A DNA stretch of 64,000 nucleotides from Roseiarcus sp963823165. Lineage in GTDB: Bacteria; Pseudomonadota; Alphaproteobacteria; Rhizobiales; Beijerinckiaceae. The stretch covers positions 1 to 64,000 of the forward strand of contig CAWGKV010000015.1 of NCBI GenBank assembly GCA_963823165.1, read 5' to 3'. This document shows, in pieces, positions 1 to 8,562 of the stretch. A model generated the notes under the pieces. That model did no database searches, was not told the origin of the DNA, and worked only from the letters and a program-made list of their open reading frames with translations. The position numbers were made by a program, and so were the translations under genes. The first letter of the stretch is position 1. Each line of letters starts with the position of its first letter.

Positions 1-313
1 GGCGCTTCTCCTATATAACATCGGCGGTTATGGCGGAATTGTCACCTGCCTTGTTCGGGGCGAACGGCGCTCAATGCCCTGGGGTTCCAACGCAATAAGC
101 AATACGCTCCTCCCTTCAAAAAGCAGACACCCGGGGATCGCCGAGGCACGGTGGGAGTCCGCATTTATCTTACGTAAATTAATGTCTAGGATGTTGCGTG
201 TCCTGTCTTGACAATCATGGAACGTCCGATCACTACTGTCTTGGTTGTGAACATGACCTTTGACGACGATAGATTTTGGTTGGCGCAAGGCATTTTCTCA
301 AGGAGAACTGAAG
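1..313. other. Left-edge stretch without a supported gene
   Basis: I see no convincing gene here. A minus-strand reading frame at 28-288 has no recognisable domain and no good ribosome binding site. The last bases (300-306, AAGGAGA) form the ribosome binding site of the short frame that follows. Confidence 0.6.
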
Positions 314-415
314 TTGCGGAGCTTCTACGCAATCGGCCACGTAATTCACACCAACATTACCGACCCTTATTTTAACTTCAGTCAATTCCACGAGATGGTT
401 TGGCGATTGCAATGA
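314..415 (+). CDS. Short upstream ORF, 33 aa, coupled to the DJ-1/PfpI gene
   Basis: A TTG start at 314 follows a strong AAGGAGA (300-306) at 7-nt spacing. The frame runs 33 codons and its TGA (413-415) overlaps the ATG of the next gene at 412 in an ATGA arrangement, typical of translational coupling. The aromatic-rich peptide has no recognised domain. It could be a coupling leader, a real microprotein, or the tail of a decayed gene. Only the ribosome binding site and the overlap support it. Confidence 0.35.
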   Translation: MRSFYAIGHVIHTNITDPYFNFSQFHEMVWRLQ

Positions 416-1116
416 TTGGCAATGTGGCTGATTCGGCCTATCCGGCGACGCAGCGGATCGGCATCCTGGTCTTCGAGTGTTTCGAACCCATCGACGTCTT
501 CGGTTTCGCCGAGGCGTTCACGATCGCCCGTTTTCTCCGCACGCAATATGCGGATCCGCCGCCCTATCCGTTTGCGGTGACCCTCATAGGCCGTAGCCGG
601 GAAGGGATAAGAAGCGCCAACGGTCCCGCGGTTCTTCCCGATCAGGACATGGACCAGGCGCTCCAGGAGCCTCCGGACCTGCTGATGATCCCCGGCGGGG
701 GCGGGACGCGGACCCTCCTTGACGAGAAGGCCGACCCCGAGGGGGTCGCGGCGCTGCTCGACTGGGTGCGCCGCATGGATGAAAAAGTGAAGCTCATGAC
801 GTCGGTCTGCACGGGCGCGGCGGTGCTCGCCCGCGCCGGACTGCTCGACGGCCAGCCAGCGGCGACCAACCACAACGCCTTCGACTGGGTCGTCCAGCAG
901 GGGCCGAAAGTTCTTTGGGACAGCGTGTCCCGCTGGGTCGACGCCGGCCGTCACGTGACGTCCGCCGGCGTCTCCGCGGGCACGGACCTCGGCTTCTACC
1001 TGGTCGCCAGGCTGGCCGGCCGCGCGGTCGCGGAGAACGCTGTGGCGGCCGCGGAATACGACTGGCATCGCGACCCGCAGGCCCCGATCTTCTACCCGCA
1101 GCGGGCGGCGGACTGA
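412..1116 (+). CDS. DJ-1/PfpI family protein
   Basis: This 234-aa protein has the class I glutamine-amidotransferase-like fold of the DJ-1/ThiJ/PfpI family. The nucleophile-elbow cysteine lies in TSVCTGAAVLA, followed by the usual AGLLDG segment, and PGGGGTRTLL forms the earlier glycine turn. Families of this shape include isonitrile hydratases and the N-terminal domains of AraC regulators; no HTH domain follows here, so it stands alone. The ATG at 412 is preferred over a TTG at 400 because it overlaps the stop of the preceding short frame. The tyrosinase gene starts 65 bp downstream on the same strand, so the two may be co-transcribed. The substrate is unknown. Confidence 0.85.
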   Translation: MIGNVADSAYPATQRIGILVFECFEPIDVFGFAEAFTIARFLRTQYADPPPYPFAVTLIGRSREGIRSANGPAVLPDQDMDQALQEPPDLLMIPGGGGTRTLLDEKADPEGVAALLDWVRRMDEKVKLMTSVCTGAAVLARAGLLDGQPAATNHNAFDWVVQQGPKVLWDSVSRWVDAGRHVTSAGVSAGTDLGFYLVARLAGRAVAENAVAAAEYDWHRDPQAPIFYPQRAAD

Positions 1117-1181
1117 CCGCGGCGAGAAACCGGCTGCAGGCAAAAATGACCTCGCGCAATCGACGGCCGGAGGAGGACGCG

Positions 1182-2783
1182 ATGGGGCAATTGAGAATTC
1201 GAAAATCAATCGACGACTTGCAGTCCGCCTATGAGCACGGCGACAAGACTCCGCTCGAAAACCTCATGCGGGCCTGGAAGGGCATAATGGAGCTTCCGCC
1301 CGAGGATCCCAATTCCTTCTTCCTGATCGGCGGCTATCACGGAGAGCCGTTCCGCGGGGCGGGATGGGGCAGCGCCAGCTTCTGGGGCGGCTACTGCAAC
1401 CACGGAAACGTCCTGTTTCCAACTTGGCATCGCGCGTATCTGCTCCGGCTCGAGGACGCCCTGCGCAGCATTCCCGGCTGCGGCGACGTGTCTCTCCCCT
1501 TCTGGGACGAAACGAGCGTTGCATCGACATACAATGGCATCCCATGGGCGCTCACCAGGGAGACGTTCGATCTGGACGGAAAGACGATCGCCAATCCCTT
1601 GCGCTCTTCTGTTCTCAACCGGAACATCCGGGATCACATCGGCGGGGACAATCCGGACTACAGCAAGCCCGCCGGTTACGAGACTGTCCGTTATCCCCTG
1701 TCGGGACTGGTCGGCCCGGACTACGAGGCGAAGACAGAGAAGCATAACGCCGAATATCCAAACTACAACCAGAACGTCGGTCTTCTGAACGCCAATGTCA
1801 TTAACTGGCTGACCTCCTACATCGACGTTATCCAGGATGGAAAGGCGGTGAGAAGGCCGACAAACATCATCAAAAAATACGTCGACTGCCTGACGGCGCC
1901 AAACTATACAGTGTTTTCAAACACCACCTCGGCAGCCGAATGGAACGACAACTTGGCCGCCGGGGCAGACCCGGTCGTCCCCCTCGAGTCTCCGCACAAC
2001 AGCATCCACCTGTCTGTCGGCGGGTTCGATGTTCCCAATCAGCCGGACTATTCGCCGATTGCCGGGGCAAACGGAGATATGGGGGAAAACGATACCGCCT
2101 CTTTCGACCCGATTTTCTACTTTCATCATTGCTTTGTGGACCGTGTTTTCTGGCTCTGGCAGAAGAGGCATGCCGCGACGGACGATTTCGACATCATCGA
2201 GCGATATCCCGGGACGAATTCTGTCGATAATCAAGGGCCGGCGCCTGGCGTTACGCCGAATTCCTGGCTGACGCTGGATTCGGCGCTTGATCCTTTCCGT
2301 AAGGCAGACGGAATCCCGTACACATCGCGGGACTGCATGAACATCGAGAGCCAACTTGGCTACACATACGGTCGGGGGTCTCTCGCGGAGGACGAGGCGG
2401 TCCAACCGCTCCTCGCCCAGCCTTCCACAGGGCCGGTCAAGCGAATTCACGTAACTGGGATCAATCGTGGCGCGATCCGCGGCTCATTCCTGATTTCAGC
2501 TTTCGCGGTGGTGGATGGGAAAAAGCAGCACCTCGGAACGGAAGCCGTGCTCAGTCGCTGGCACGTCGAGGGCTGTGCGAACTGTCAGACTCACTTGCAG
2601 GCGAGCGCGGTAATCCCTGTGCGCAGCGTCTCCCCGGAGGGCCGCGCCGAAGGCGAAGCCCTCCTAGCCGCGGGGCAAGTCACCGTCGAGGTGATGACGC
2701 GCGACGGCCCCCTCCCTCAATTCCGGCCAGCGGCGGTCGCGGGCGCTTCGGCGCGGCCGGCCTTTCGGTTCGAACTCCGCTAG
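1182..2783 (+). CDS. Tyrosinase (type-3 copper polyphenol oxidase)
   Basis: This 533-aa protein is a binuclear copper monooxygenase/oxidase of phenols and catechols. CuA ligands are H53 (YHGEPF), H74 (CNHGN) and H83 (TWHRAYLLRLE). CuB ligands are H272 and H276 (SPHNSIHLS) and the DPIFYFHHCF pair at 315-316. C72, two residues before H74, sits where a Cys-His thioether forms in many tyrosinases. No signal peptide is visible. The C-terminal ~130 residues form an extra beta-rich region that might act as a lid. The frame is open far upstream, but the ATG at 1182 follows AGGAGGA (1171-1177). The role could be melanin formation or phenol oxidation. Confidence 0.93.
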   Translation: MGQLRIRKSIDDLQSAYEHGDKTPLENLMRAWKGIMELPPEDPNSFFLIGGYHGEPFRGAGWGSASFWGGYCNHGNVLFPTWHRAYLLRLEDALRSIPGCGDVSLPFWDETSVASTYNGIPWALTRETFDLDGKTIANPLRSSVLNRNIRDHIGGDNPDYSKPAGYETVRYPLSGLVGPDYEAKTEKHNAEYPNYNQNVGLLNANVINWLTSYIDVIQDGKAVRRPTNIIKKYVDCLTAPNYTVFSNTTSAAEWNDNLAAGADPVVPLESPHNSIHLSVGGFDVPNQPDYSPIAGANGDMGENDTASFDPIFYFHHCFVDRVFWLWQKRHAATDDFDIIERYPGTNSVDNQGPAPGVTPNSWLTLDSALDPFRKADGIPYTSRDCMNIESQLGYTYGRGSLAEDEAVQPLLAQPSTGPVKRIHVTGINRGAIRGSFLISAFAVVDGKKQHLGTEAVLSRWHVEGCANCQTHLQASAVIPVRSVSPEGRAEGEALLAAGQVTVEVMTRDGPLPQFRPAAVAGASARPAFRFELR

Positions 2784-2870
2784 CGGGCTTGGCAAAAAGA
2801 CCGGAAAAACAGAATTCAGAGGCGAAAACTGCCCGGCGGGCCACCCCCAGAGCCCTATCATTGTTGCGGC

Positions 2871-3740
2871 TCAGGCGCGGCCCTCGAGGAACGCCAGCAC
2901 GCCGGCCTTAAAAACCTTGTCGCCGACCGCGACATTGTGGTCGCGGCCCTGTATGTCGAGCGCCGCGGCGTTGGGCATCAGCGCCGCCAGCTTGCGCGGA
3001 TCGCCGGCGATCACGTCGCGCGTGCCGACGGCCACCAGCGTCGGCTGGGCAATGCGCCCGACGCCCCCCGGCGTCAGGCTCTGGCGGGAGCCGCGGATGC
3101 AGGCGGCGAGCGCGGCGCGGTCGCTCTTCGTCTGATCGGCGAATGCGCGGAACATGCGCTGCATCGGGTCGGATAGGTCGCCGAGCGACGGCGCCTCCAT
3201 CGCCTCCGCGATTCCGACCGGGAGAGCGGCCCCGTGCACCAGCCGGTCGCCGAGGCCGCCGAGGATGAGCGAGCGGACACGTTCGGGCCGCGCCAGCGCC
3301 AGGAAGGCGGAAATGCGCGCGCCCATGGAGTAGCCCATCACGTCGGCCCGCCCGATCCCCAGATGTTCGAGCAGGTTCGCCGCGTCGCGCGCCATCAGGT
3401 CGGAGCGATAGTCATGCGGCGCGTAGAGCTTCTGGCTCTCTCCATGGCCTCGGTTGTCGAGAGCCACGACGCGTCGGCCCGCCCTGGTCAGCGTCTGGAC
3501 CCAGCGCGGGTTGACCCAGTTGACGCGATGGTTGGAAGCGAAGCCGTGAACGAGCAGGATCGGCTCGCCCCGATCGTGGCCCTCGGGCGGGACGTCGATA
3601 TAGGCGATGTGGACGCCGTCGGAAGAGAATTGCCGCAATGCTTCGCGCCCCCTGACGCCTGGGGGATAAGCGGTCCCGCCGCGGCTGAAAAGAGGCGGCC
3701 GGCGGCCATGAAGACGCCTCCCCGTGCCCAGTCTTGTCAC
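2871..3740 (-). CDS. Alpha/beta hydrolase
   Basis: This is a ~289-aa alpha/beta-hydrolase. LVHGFASNHRVNW is the oxyanion-hole HG segment, GYSMGARISAFLALA carries the nucleophile serine, and the C-terminal GRDHNVAVGDK supplies the histidine. It resembles small esterase/lactonase-type hydrolases with a short lid and has no signal peptide. The start is uncertain: a GTG at 3740 has AAGGA four bases upstream, while the conserved domain begins near the TTG at 3638. It is transcribed divergently from the secreted repeat protein at 3872. The substrate cannot be told from sequence. Confidence 0.85.
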   Translation of the reverse strand: MTRLGTGRRLHGRRPPLFSRGGTAYPPGVRGREALRQFSSDGVHIAYIDVPPEGHDRGEPILLVHGFASNHRVNWVNPRWVQTLTRAGRRVVALDNRGHGESQKLYAPHDYRSDLMARDAANLLEHLGIGRADVMGYSMGARISAFLALARPERVRSLILGGLGDRLVHGAALPVGIAEAMEAPSLGDLSDPMQRMFRAFADQTKSDRAALAACIRGSRQSLTPGGVGRIAQPTLVAVGTRDVIAGDPRKLAALMPNAAALDIQGRDHNVAVGDKVFKAGVLAFLEGRA

Positions 3741-3871
3741 ATTGTCCTTTCTCGCCGAATATCTGCGTCGCGCGGCTCGCGGAGGCGATTTTTTGGGCAA
3801 GGGCGGCCCCGGCCGCGAACGGGCCGGGGGCAGGGCAAGCCGGCGAGACATTCCAAGCGGGGAACAGAGCC

Positions 3872-4468
3872 ATGAGTTGCACGAATCCGTTCAAGAACGC
3901 GCTGTTCGCCCTCGCGCTGATCGGCTTCAGCATGCCACAGGCGGAGGCGATCGAGATCGTGCGGGGATCGGGCCCCGCTTTGCATGCGGAGGACGGTCTC
4001 GTCACGACCGCCGCCGTGCATCGCGGCGGCGGCCATCGCGGCGGCGGAGCACATCGTCCAGGCGGCGGCGGGCATGGTCCTGGCGGCGGCGGGGCTCATC
4101 GTCCAGGCGGCGGCGGGCAGCGACCGGGGGTCCCGGGCCATCGGCCGGGCCAACCGGGCCATCGGCCCGGGCAGCCGGGCTATCGTCCCGGCCATCCCGG
4201 TTATCGACCCGGCCATCCGGGATACCGCCCCGGCCACCCGGGATACCGCGCCGGCTATCGTCCGGGATACCGCGGCGGCGCGGTCTGGGTTGGTCGTCCG
4301 GCCTCGTACCGCTGGGGCCCCGGCGGCGCCGTGGCCGCCGGCGCGGCGATCGGTTTCGTCACCGCGGCGACGGCGTCGGCCTGGGCCGGCGCGCCCCCGC
4401 AGGCCGGCCTCTGCTGGTTCTACACCGACCCGAGCCGCAGGCAGGGTTTTTGGGACGTCTGCCCATAG
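3872..4468 (+). CDS. Secreted Gly/Pro/His-rich repeat protein
   Basis: This 198-aa protein starts with a clear signal peptide (hydrophobic FALALIGFSM, cleavage near AEA-IE). A GGG/HRGGGH tract follows, then tandem PGYRPGHPGYRPG-type repeats from about residue 80 to 130, then a short hydrophobic alanine/glycine segment and a C-terminal region containing WFYTDPSRRQGFWDVC. Similar small low-complexity envelope proteins are common in Hyphomicrobiales. The histidine-rich repeats might bind metal, which would suit a neighbourhood with a copper enzyme, but that is inference. Confidence 0.7.
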   Translation: MSCTNPFKNALFALALIGFSMPQAEAIEIVRGSGPALHAEDGLVTTAAVHRGGGHRGGGAHRPGGGGHGPGGGGAHRPGGGGQRPGVPGHRPGQPGHRPGQPGYRPGHPGYRPGHPGYRPGHPGYRAGYRPGYRGGAVWVGRPASYRWGPGGAVAAGAAIGFVTAATASAWAGAPPQAGLCWFYTDPSRRQGFWDVCP

Positions 4469-4662
4469 GGGCCTCAGCGGCCGGCGGCTCTTTGCCGCGT
4501 CTTTCCGAAGCGCCGGCCGTCAGGGGGAACGCCGCCGCCGGCGCAAAGCGAAGCGCCCGCCCCGGCTGCGCGCCGGCAAATTGCTCTTGCCGGCGCCCGA
4601 AAAAGCGGATAGACGCCCGCATCCGCATCCGGGGCGCATCCGCCGCCCGGGGGCGGTCTAGT

Positions 4663-4739
4663 GCGCCCGTAGCTCAGCTGGATAGAGCACCAGACTACGA
4701 ATTTGGGGGCCGGGAGTTCGAATCTCTCCGGGCGCGCCA
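4663..4739 (+). tRNA. tRNA-Arg (ACG)
   Basis: A complete cloverleaf: acceptor GCGCCCG pairs with CGGGCGC, the D arm is GCTC..GAGC, the anticodon stem CCAGA/TTTGG encloses the loop CTACGAA (anticodon ACG), and the T arm is GGGAG-TTCGAAT-CTCTC. Discriminator G and an encoded CCA (4737-4739) follow. The last 11 bases, CGGGCGCGCCA, recur at the ends of the two direct repeats near 6.8 and 9.9 kb, which suggests this locus has served as an integration target. Confidence 0.95.
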
Positions 4740-4918
4740 AATCCTCCACCATGCAGGATGAAGGTGGGCACTGTCTTGGCCAGGAGGTCTGCTTCGGCTG
4801 ATTCCGGCTCTTCGTCAGCGCGCCTAGTTTAGGTCCGCAGCCAATAGCTCGCGTTCCTGCTCCAGGCTCCAGGCCCACTTTGCGCACCGTACCTTCGATA
4901 TTGTGCTTGCGATCCGCT

Positions 4919-6223
4919 CTAATCGGCCAACCTAACTGTAAAGGCAGAGTTTAAGTCGGTCGGTTGGATATTTAGGTTCCGTAAATCTTCTACCATATCC
5001 ATTAACATTGCTGTATGCGCAGAGCTCGACGGAACACAATAAGAATTCCCGTAATAATTTATTGATGCATAGCAGCTAGATCCGATACCAATAACGTTTA
5101 GATAAGGCTCTCCCCTGAGGAGATTCTTAGCTTCTTGTGTGAAGTAAGAGAAATTCTTATTTCTGACGTCAAGCCATCGGCCAAGATACTTTATAACCCC
5201 GTCCGGCGATCGGAACACTAGATCTATTTGGATCGGGCCTCCCAATCCTGGGTACGCAAACCCTTTACCTTGGGTTGTCCCACTAGTTTGAGGAGGTAAT
5301 GTTCCGGTAATCGTGTCGGTATTTGTCGTCTCCGTCCCAGACACGCTCCGCTTGACAGAAAGGGTTCTTGTGACGCCAGTATCCTGTTCTTTCTGAAGCG
5401 GCTTTTGATCGGACCCACAGATGTTCCGACGATCTTTTTCGATCAAGGCTTCGATTTTCGTGCCGGCGCGCGCCGGGTCGAAACAGATCCTGCCCGGTGC
5501 CCCGGATGTCGAGCTTCCCCCAGTCGAGCTGGTGCCACCTTGAGCCGAGCCGGAGGCGGAACCGGGGCTCGAGTTGGATGTGAGCTCTGCGTAGAGCCCG
5601 TTCGCGACAAGGCCCATTAGAAGCCTGTGGAATTTGGAGAAGCTACACTGTAGACCCGGGTATAGAGGGGCGGGACCGGGTGAATTCAGGATCTCAGCAC
5701 ACGTCTTTCCGGATTGTTTCGGATCGTCGTCGGTTGGATCATTGTTGAGGAACGCGTGCCTACCGCCCGGGAGGGTTACTTCGAATCCTTCCAAAACCAA
5801 TGAAAATACCGCCTCGCGCGGATGAGACCCAACCAGAAGGGCCACAGTTCTTGGACTTACAGGCGACAGCATACCATTTTGAAAGGCCGTCGATAGAAGG
5901 GGATTTGACTGGTAACCCCCAGTGACAGTGCTAGCTAAACCGTTAGTAAGAGGATTGTTTCCAGAGTGCACACCGACGTAAAACGACGGGAATCCGGTTG
6001 TCAGCGCCTCCGTTTGACCACCGGTCACTTGACTAATCGCAATGAAGTTCGGCGACTGATAACGATTTGCGCGGACAATGTTCAGTAATATCTCGTCGTT
6101 CAAGGCGTTTTGCGAGTTGGTGTTAGCATCATTGATTCGAGCGCCGTACTGATCAACCGTAGCGCAGCCGGCGCATTGAACGAGGGCAAAGAGGGCCCAG
6201 GGCAGAACCGCAGATCGAATCAT
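4919..6223 (-). CDS. Hypothetical lipoprotein, 434 aa
   Basis: I do not recognise a family. The N-terminus (MIRSAVLPWALFALVQCAGC) is a lipoprotein signal with a CAGC lipobox, so the mature protein probably begins at Cys20 and is membrane-anchored. A Ser/Gly/Thr-rich linker lies near residues 215-245, and the C-terminal ~120 residues contain GRWLDVRNKNFSYFTQEAK and a pair of cysteines. Base composition is visibly more AT-rich than the flanking chromosome, and the gene lies just downstream of a tRNA 3' end, both signs of transfer. The function is unknown. Confidence 0.7.
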   Translation of the reverse strand: MIRSAVLPWALFALVQCAGCATVDQYGARINDANTNSQNALNDEILLNIVRANRYQSPNFIAISQVTGGQTEALTTGFPSFYVGVHSGNNPLTNGLASTVTGGYQSNPLLSTAFQNGMLSPVSPRTVALLVGSHPREAVFSLVLEGFEVTLPGGRHAFLNNDPTDDDPKQSGKTCAEILNSPGPAPLYPGLQCSFSKFHRLLMGLVANGLYAELTSNSSPGSASGSAQGGTSSTGGSSTSGAPGRICFDPARAGTKIEALIEKDRRNICGSDQKPLQKEQDTGVTRTLSVKRSVSGTETTNTDTITGTLPPQTSGTTQGKGFAYPGLGGPIQIDLVFRSPDGVIKYLGRWLDVRNKNFSYFTQEAKNLLRGEPYLNVIGIGSSCYASINYYGNSYCVPSSSAHTAMLMDMVEDLRNLNIQPTDLNSAFTVRLAD

Positions 6224-6384
6224 CGCAATCTCTCATCGTGGGATCACGAAAGTAGCGACGCTCGCGGCGGCCTGATATCGTGTGTTAAGGGTTTTGAGGT
6301 CTTGATGTGCTTTTTCAACAGGTTTCGTGTGGTGGAGCTGTCGGAGCTGTCGGCGCGGCACCTCTGATCCATGGAGGAACATTA

Positions 6385-6645
6385 ATGTCTTGGTCTTTCT
6401 TGGTGAAAGTCGCTCTAGTCTCGGTTATGTTGCAGTCATCGACATGTCTCGCGGCAGAACAGTTTCGGATTCAGCCGGAGGATTTCTCAAAATTTATACA
6501 AGCAATGCCTAATCCAGGGGAATGCCTACGGAATCCGACACCAGAGAACTGTGGAGAGGCCTATCACGTTGTAACCGATCCGAGCGTGTTGAAGAGCCTT
6601 AACTGCCGAAGCGTCGGTACGAACTGGGTGTGCTTAAACCAATAG
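6385..6645 (+). CDS. Small secreted cysteine-containing protein, 86 aa
   Basis: The ATG at 6385 has GGAGGA (6373-6378) at 6-nt spacing. The first ~24 residues form a signal peptide (KVALVSVMLQSSTCLAA-EQ). The mature ~62 residues contain four cysteines (GECLRN, ENCGE, LNCRS, WVCLN) and would probably form two disulfides outside the cytoplasm. No family is recognised. It is divergent from the lipoprotein gene, shares its lower GC content, and so probably belongs to the same accessory block. Confidence 0.65.
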   Translation: MSWSFLVKVALVSVMLQSSTCLAAEQFRIQPEDFSKFIQAMPNPGECLRNPTPENCGEAYHVVTDPSVLKSLNCRSVGTNWVCLNQ

Positions 6646-7220
6646 GACCTGCGGAGGCACTAACTACGTGGCCCACTCAAGTCGACTGCTGACCAAAGGC
6701 CATCACTCGGCAAAGCATCCGTCCTCATGAAATGTTCGAAATTACAATGACATAGGAGTGCCCAGTTTCATCCTGTCGGGCGCGCCACCCACAACTCATT
6801 GTAATCGCTTGATTTTGTACGTGGGCCCCTGACAGAACCAAAAACTGGCGGATTTTGTTGCGTGATTTCAGAGGCTTATGGGGCTCGCGAACTTTACCGC
6901 AGCGAGCTTGCGGACGATGGCTATGGTCCGCGAGTATCTCGTAGGTCGGCTGTGGGCGGGAACCCGCCGAAGGCCTTACGGCAGCTTCCGTGCGCATCGG
7001 TCTCGTTCGTCGAGCCGATCGATCGCGACAAGTCCGCCCGAGGCGCGCATTCGCCAGAGTTGCAGCGAACAACGCTTGGAGCAACGTTCGCCAGTTGCGC
7101 GGCGCTAGACGGGCAGCTAGTGTTCAAAACCAGACGCTTAAGTCCGAGCCGGGGCCCCAAATTTCCGCGAGCATCGCAGGTTTCAGGTGATGGAAGCGTC
7201 AAATTCATCCACTAGCTTCG
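6646..7220. other. Gene-poor stretch containing direct repeat copy 1
   Basis: No supported gene. It holds the 52-bp repeat at 6736-6787, followed by sequence with short frames on both strands but no recognisable domain and no convincing start. Confidence 0.5.
6736..6787 (+). repeat. Direct repeat copy 1 with tRNA-Arg 3'-end-like core (candidate att)
   Basis: This 52-bp segment matches 9897-9948 at 48 of 52 positions (differences at 6742, 6743, 6749 and 6755). Its end, ATCCTGTCGGGCGCGCCA (6770-6787), reads like a T-arm and acceptor 3' end. The final 11 bases equal the tRNA-Arg 3' end at 4729-4739. The two copies bracket a 3.1-kb two-gene cassette, as attachment sites left by site-specific integration would. 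Confidence 0.7.
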
Positions 7221-8504
7221 ATGCCAAGGCAAGAGTGCACTTCGATGCTGTTGTCTGACCACGCGGTAACCCGTCGTCGCTTTCTGCGGACCAGCCTCAA
7301 CCTGGCTTGGCCCTTCGCTTTCGGGGTGCCGCTGACTGCCCTTGGCGCTCTTCCGGCGAGGGCGGACTTCGGGATCATGTTCGCAGTCGTGGAGGCCGCG
7401 GCCAATCTGGCGAACTCGCTGTCCAAGGTGTCCGAGAGCGCCGGCGGCCTGAACAAGCGGTTGGAGGTGATCCAGCTTGAGCTGGACGCCATACTCCAGA
7501 CGCAGGTGGAGACGCTCGCCGCCGTCAATGAGGTGAACAACAACGTCATCAAACTGGGGGAGCTGATACCCAACCTTCTGACGAAACAGGAGTATTTCAA
7601 TGCGAAGTTGGAGGTGGGAACGGCCAACGACGAAGTGAAGAGGTTCGGGGAAGATGTGCAGAAAATGCCAGGCCGGCCGCTGGGTCCGCGCGACTTCGAT
7701 CGTTTTTATCACGCGTTCCAATCCACGCGGTCGGCCTTGTCGAGGCTCGACCAAACGACGCTGGAATCGGTCGACGGCGATCCCGGTGTAGTTGCGATGG
7801 CCTACGCCGCGTGCAGCATCACGATGCTTGCGGAGCAATGCTGGGTGCTCGGCAAGATCGAGCCGCTCTTGGACGAGTCGAAGATGGCGAGCTGGGACGC
7901 CGCCAACGAATTCTCCCAACTTCGCAGTGGCCTAAAGTCGGTACTTGCGACTTTGAAGACGCAGAGGCTCCCGCCACTGTATGCGGGGCAAACCTCGATC
8001 CGCGACGCCGAGGCGAAGCGTCTGAAGGACAATCCGTGGGCAACAGAGTTTTTTGAAGCCATTGCGAGCGGTCCTGGTTTAAAGAAGTTTGATGGATGCC
8101 TCATTACATACATTCAGCACAAAGAGGCCGTGGGGGAACATTGTACAGTTGGACCTATTAGGAATGAAGTCGATCATGGCCGTTGCGACTATGAGTACAA
8201 ATATTATCAGACGCCGTTGTTGCATCACCGCCAATTCACGGTCGACGCCGTCACGCTGTCGGACCCCGGCGGGAACGACTACCTCACCAAGTCCCTTGTC
8301 TACGGGAGCGAAACTCAATCCCAGGGCGGGGAGACTTGCGCGGCCCCGGCGCCGAAGAAGTCGATCGATGAGTCCCTCGCCGACTTCACCCCCGACGCCC
8401 TAAGCTTCTCGAAGGCGGCCGCCAATGTCGCCGCCTTGAACAACGCGCGGGCAGTCGCAACCCAGATCGAAAGTGCGGTGGCGCTGATGTCCCTTCCGCG
8501 CTGA
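7221..8504 (+). CDS. Tat-exported helical protein of unknown function, 427 aa
   Basis: A twin-arginine signal (TRRRFLRTSLNLAW, hydrophobic core, PARA-D) predicts export in folded form. Residues ~50-130 are strongly helical and heptad-like (LNKRLEVIQLELDAILQTQV, VNEVNNNVIKLGELI). The middle is also helical, and a later segment has cysteines (GEHCTVG, HGRCDYEY). No family is recognised. The start may instead be the ATG at 7245; neither has a strong ribosome binding site. It is followed 58 bp later by another exported helical protein and the pair lies between the direct repeats. A two-part secreted helical system is possible but unproven. Confidence 0.65.
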   Translation: MPRQECTSMLLSDHAVTRRRFLRTSLNLAWPFAFGVPLTALGALPARADFGIMFAVVEAAANLANSLSKVSESAGGLNKRLEVIQLELDAILQTQVETLAAVNEVNNNVIKLGELIPNLLTKQEYFNAKLEVGTANDEVKRFGEDVQKMPGRPLGPRDFDRFYHAFQSTRSALSRLDQTTLESVDGDPGVVAMAYAACSITMLAEQCWVLGKIEPLLDESKMASWDAANEFSQLRSGLKSVLATLKTQRLPPLYAGQTSIRDAEAKRLKDNPWATEFFEAIASGPGLKKFDGCLITYIQHKEAVGEHCTVGPIRNEVDHGRCDYEYKYYQTPLLHHRQFTVDAVTLSDPGGNDYLTKSLVYGSETQSQGGETCAAPAPKKSIDESLADFTPDALSFSKAAANVAALNNARAVATQIESAVALMSLPR

Positions 8505-8562
8505 CGAAGGCGTGCGAGGGGCCTTTGCCTTCAGTGATCGAGGTGGTCCAGGAGACGAACAA

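Noticed and set aside
28..288. 86-aa minus-strand ORF at the left edge
   Set aside because: No domain, no ribosome binding site and no sensible hydrophobic or charge pattern.
915..1181. Long N-terminal extension of the tyrosinase frame
   Set aside because: It overlaps the DJ-1/PfpI gene in another frame and is Arg/Gly-rich; the ATG at 1182 has a strong AGGAGGA.
4478..4530. Rho-independent terminator (CGGCCGGCG ... CGCCGGCCG)
   Set aside because: The inverted repeat has a long loop and no T run, so it was not called.
8502..8562. ATG-like start at 8512 for the second helical protein
   Set aside because: No ribosome binding site, and the signal peptide begins at 8563.
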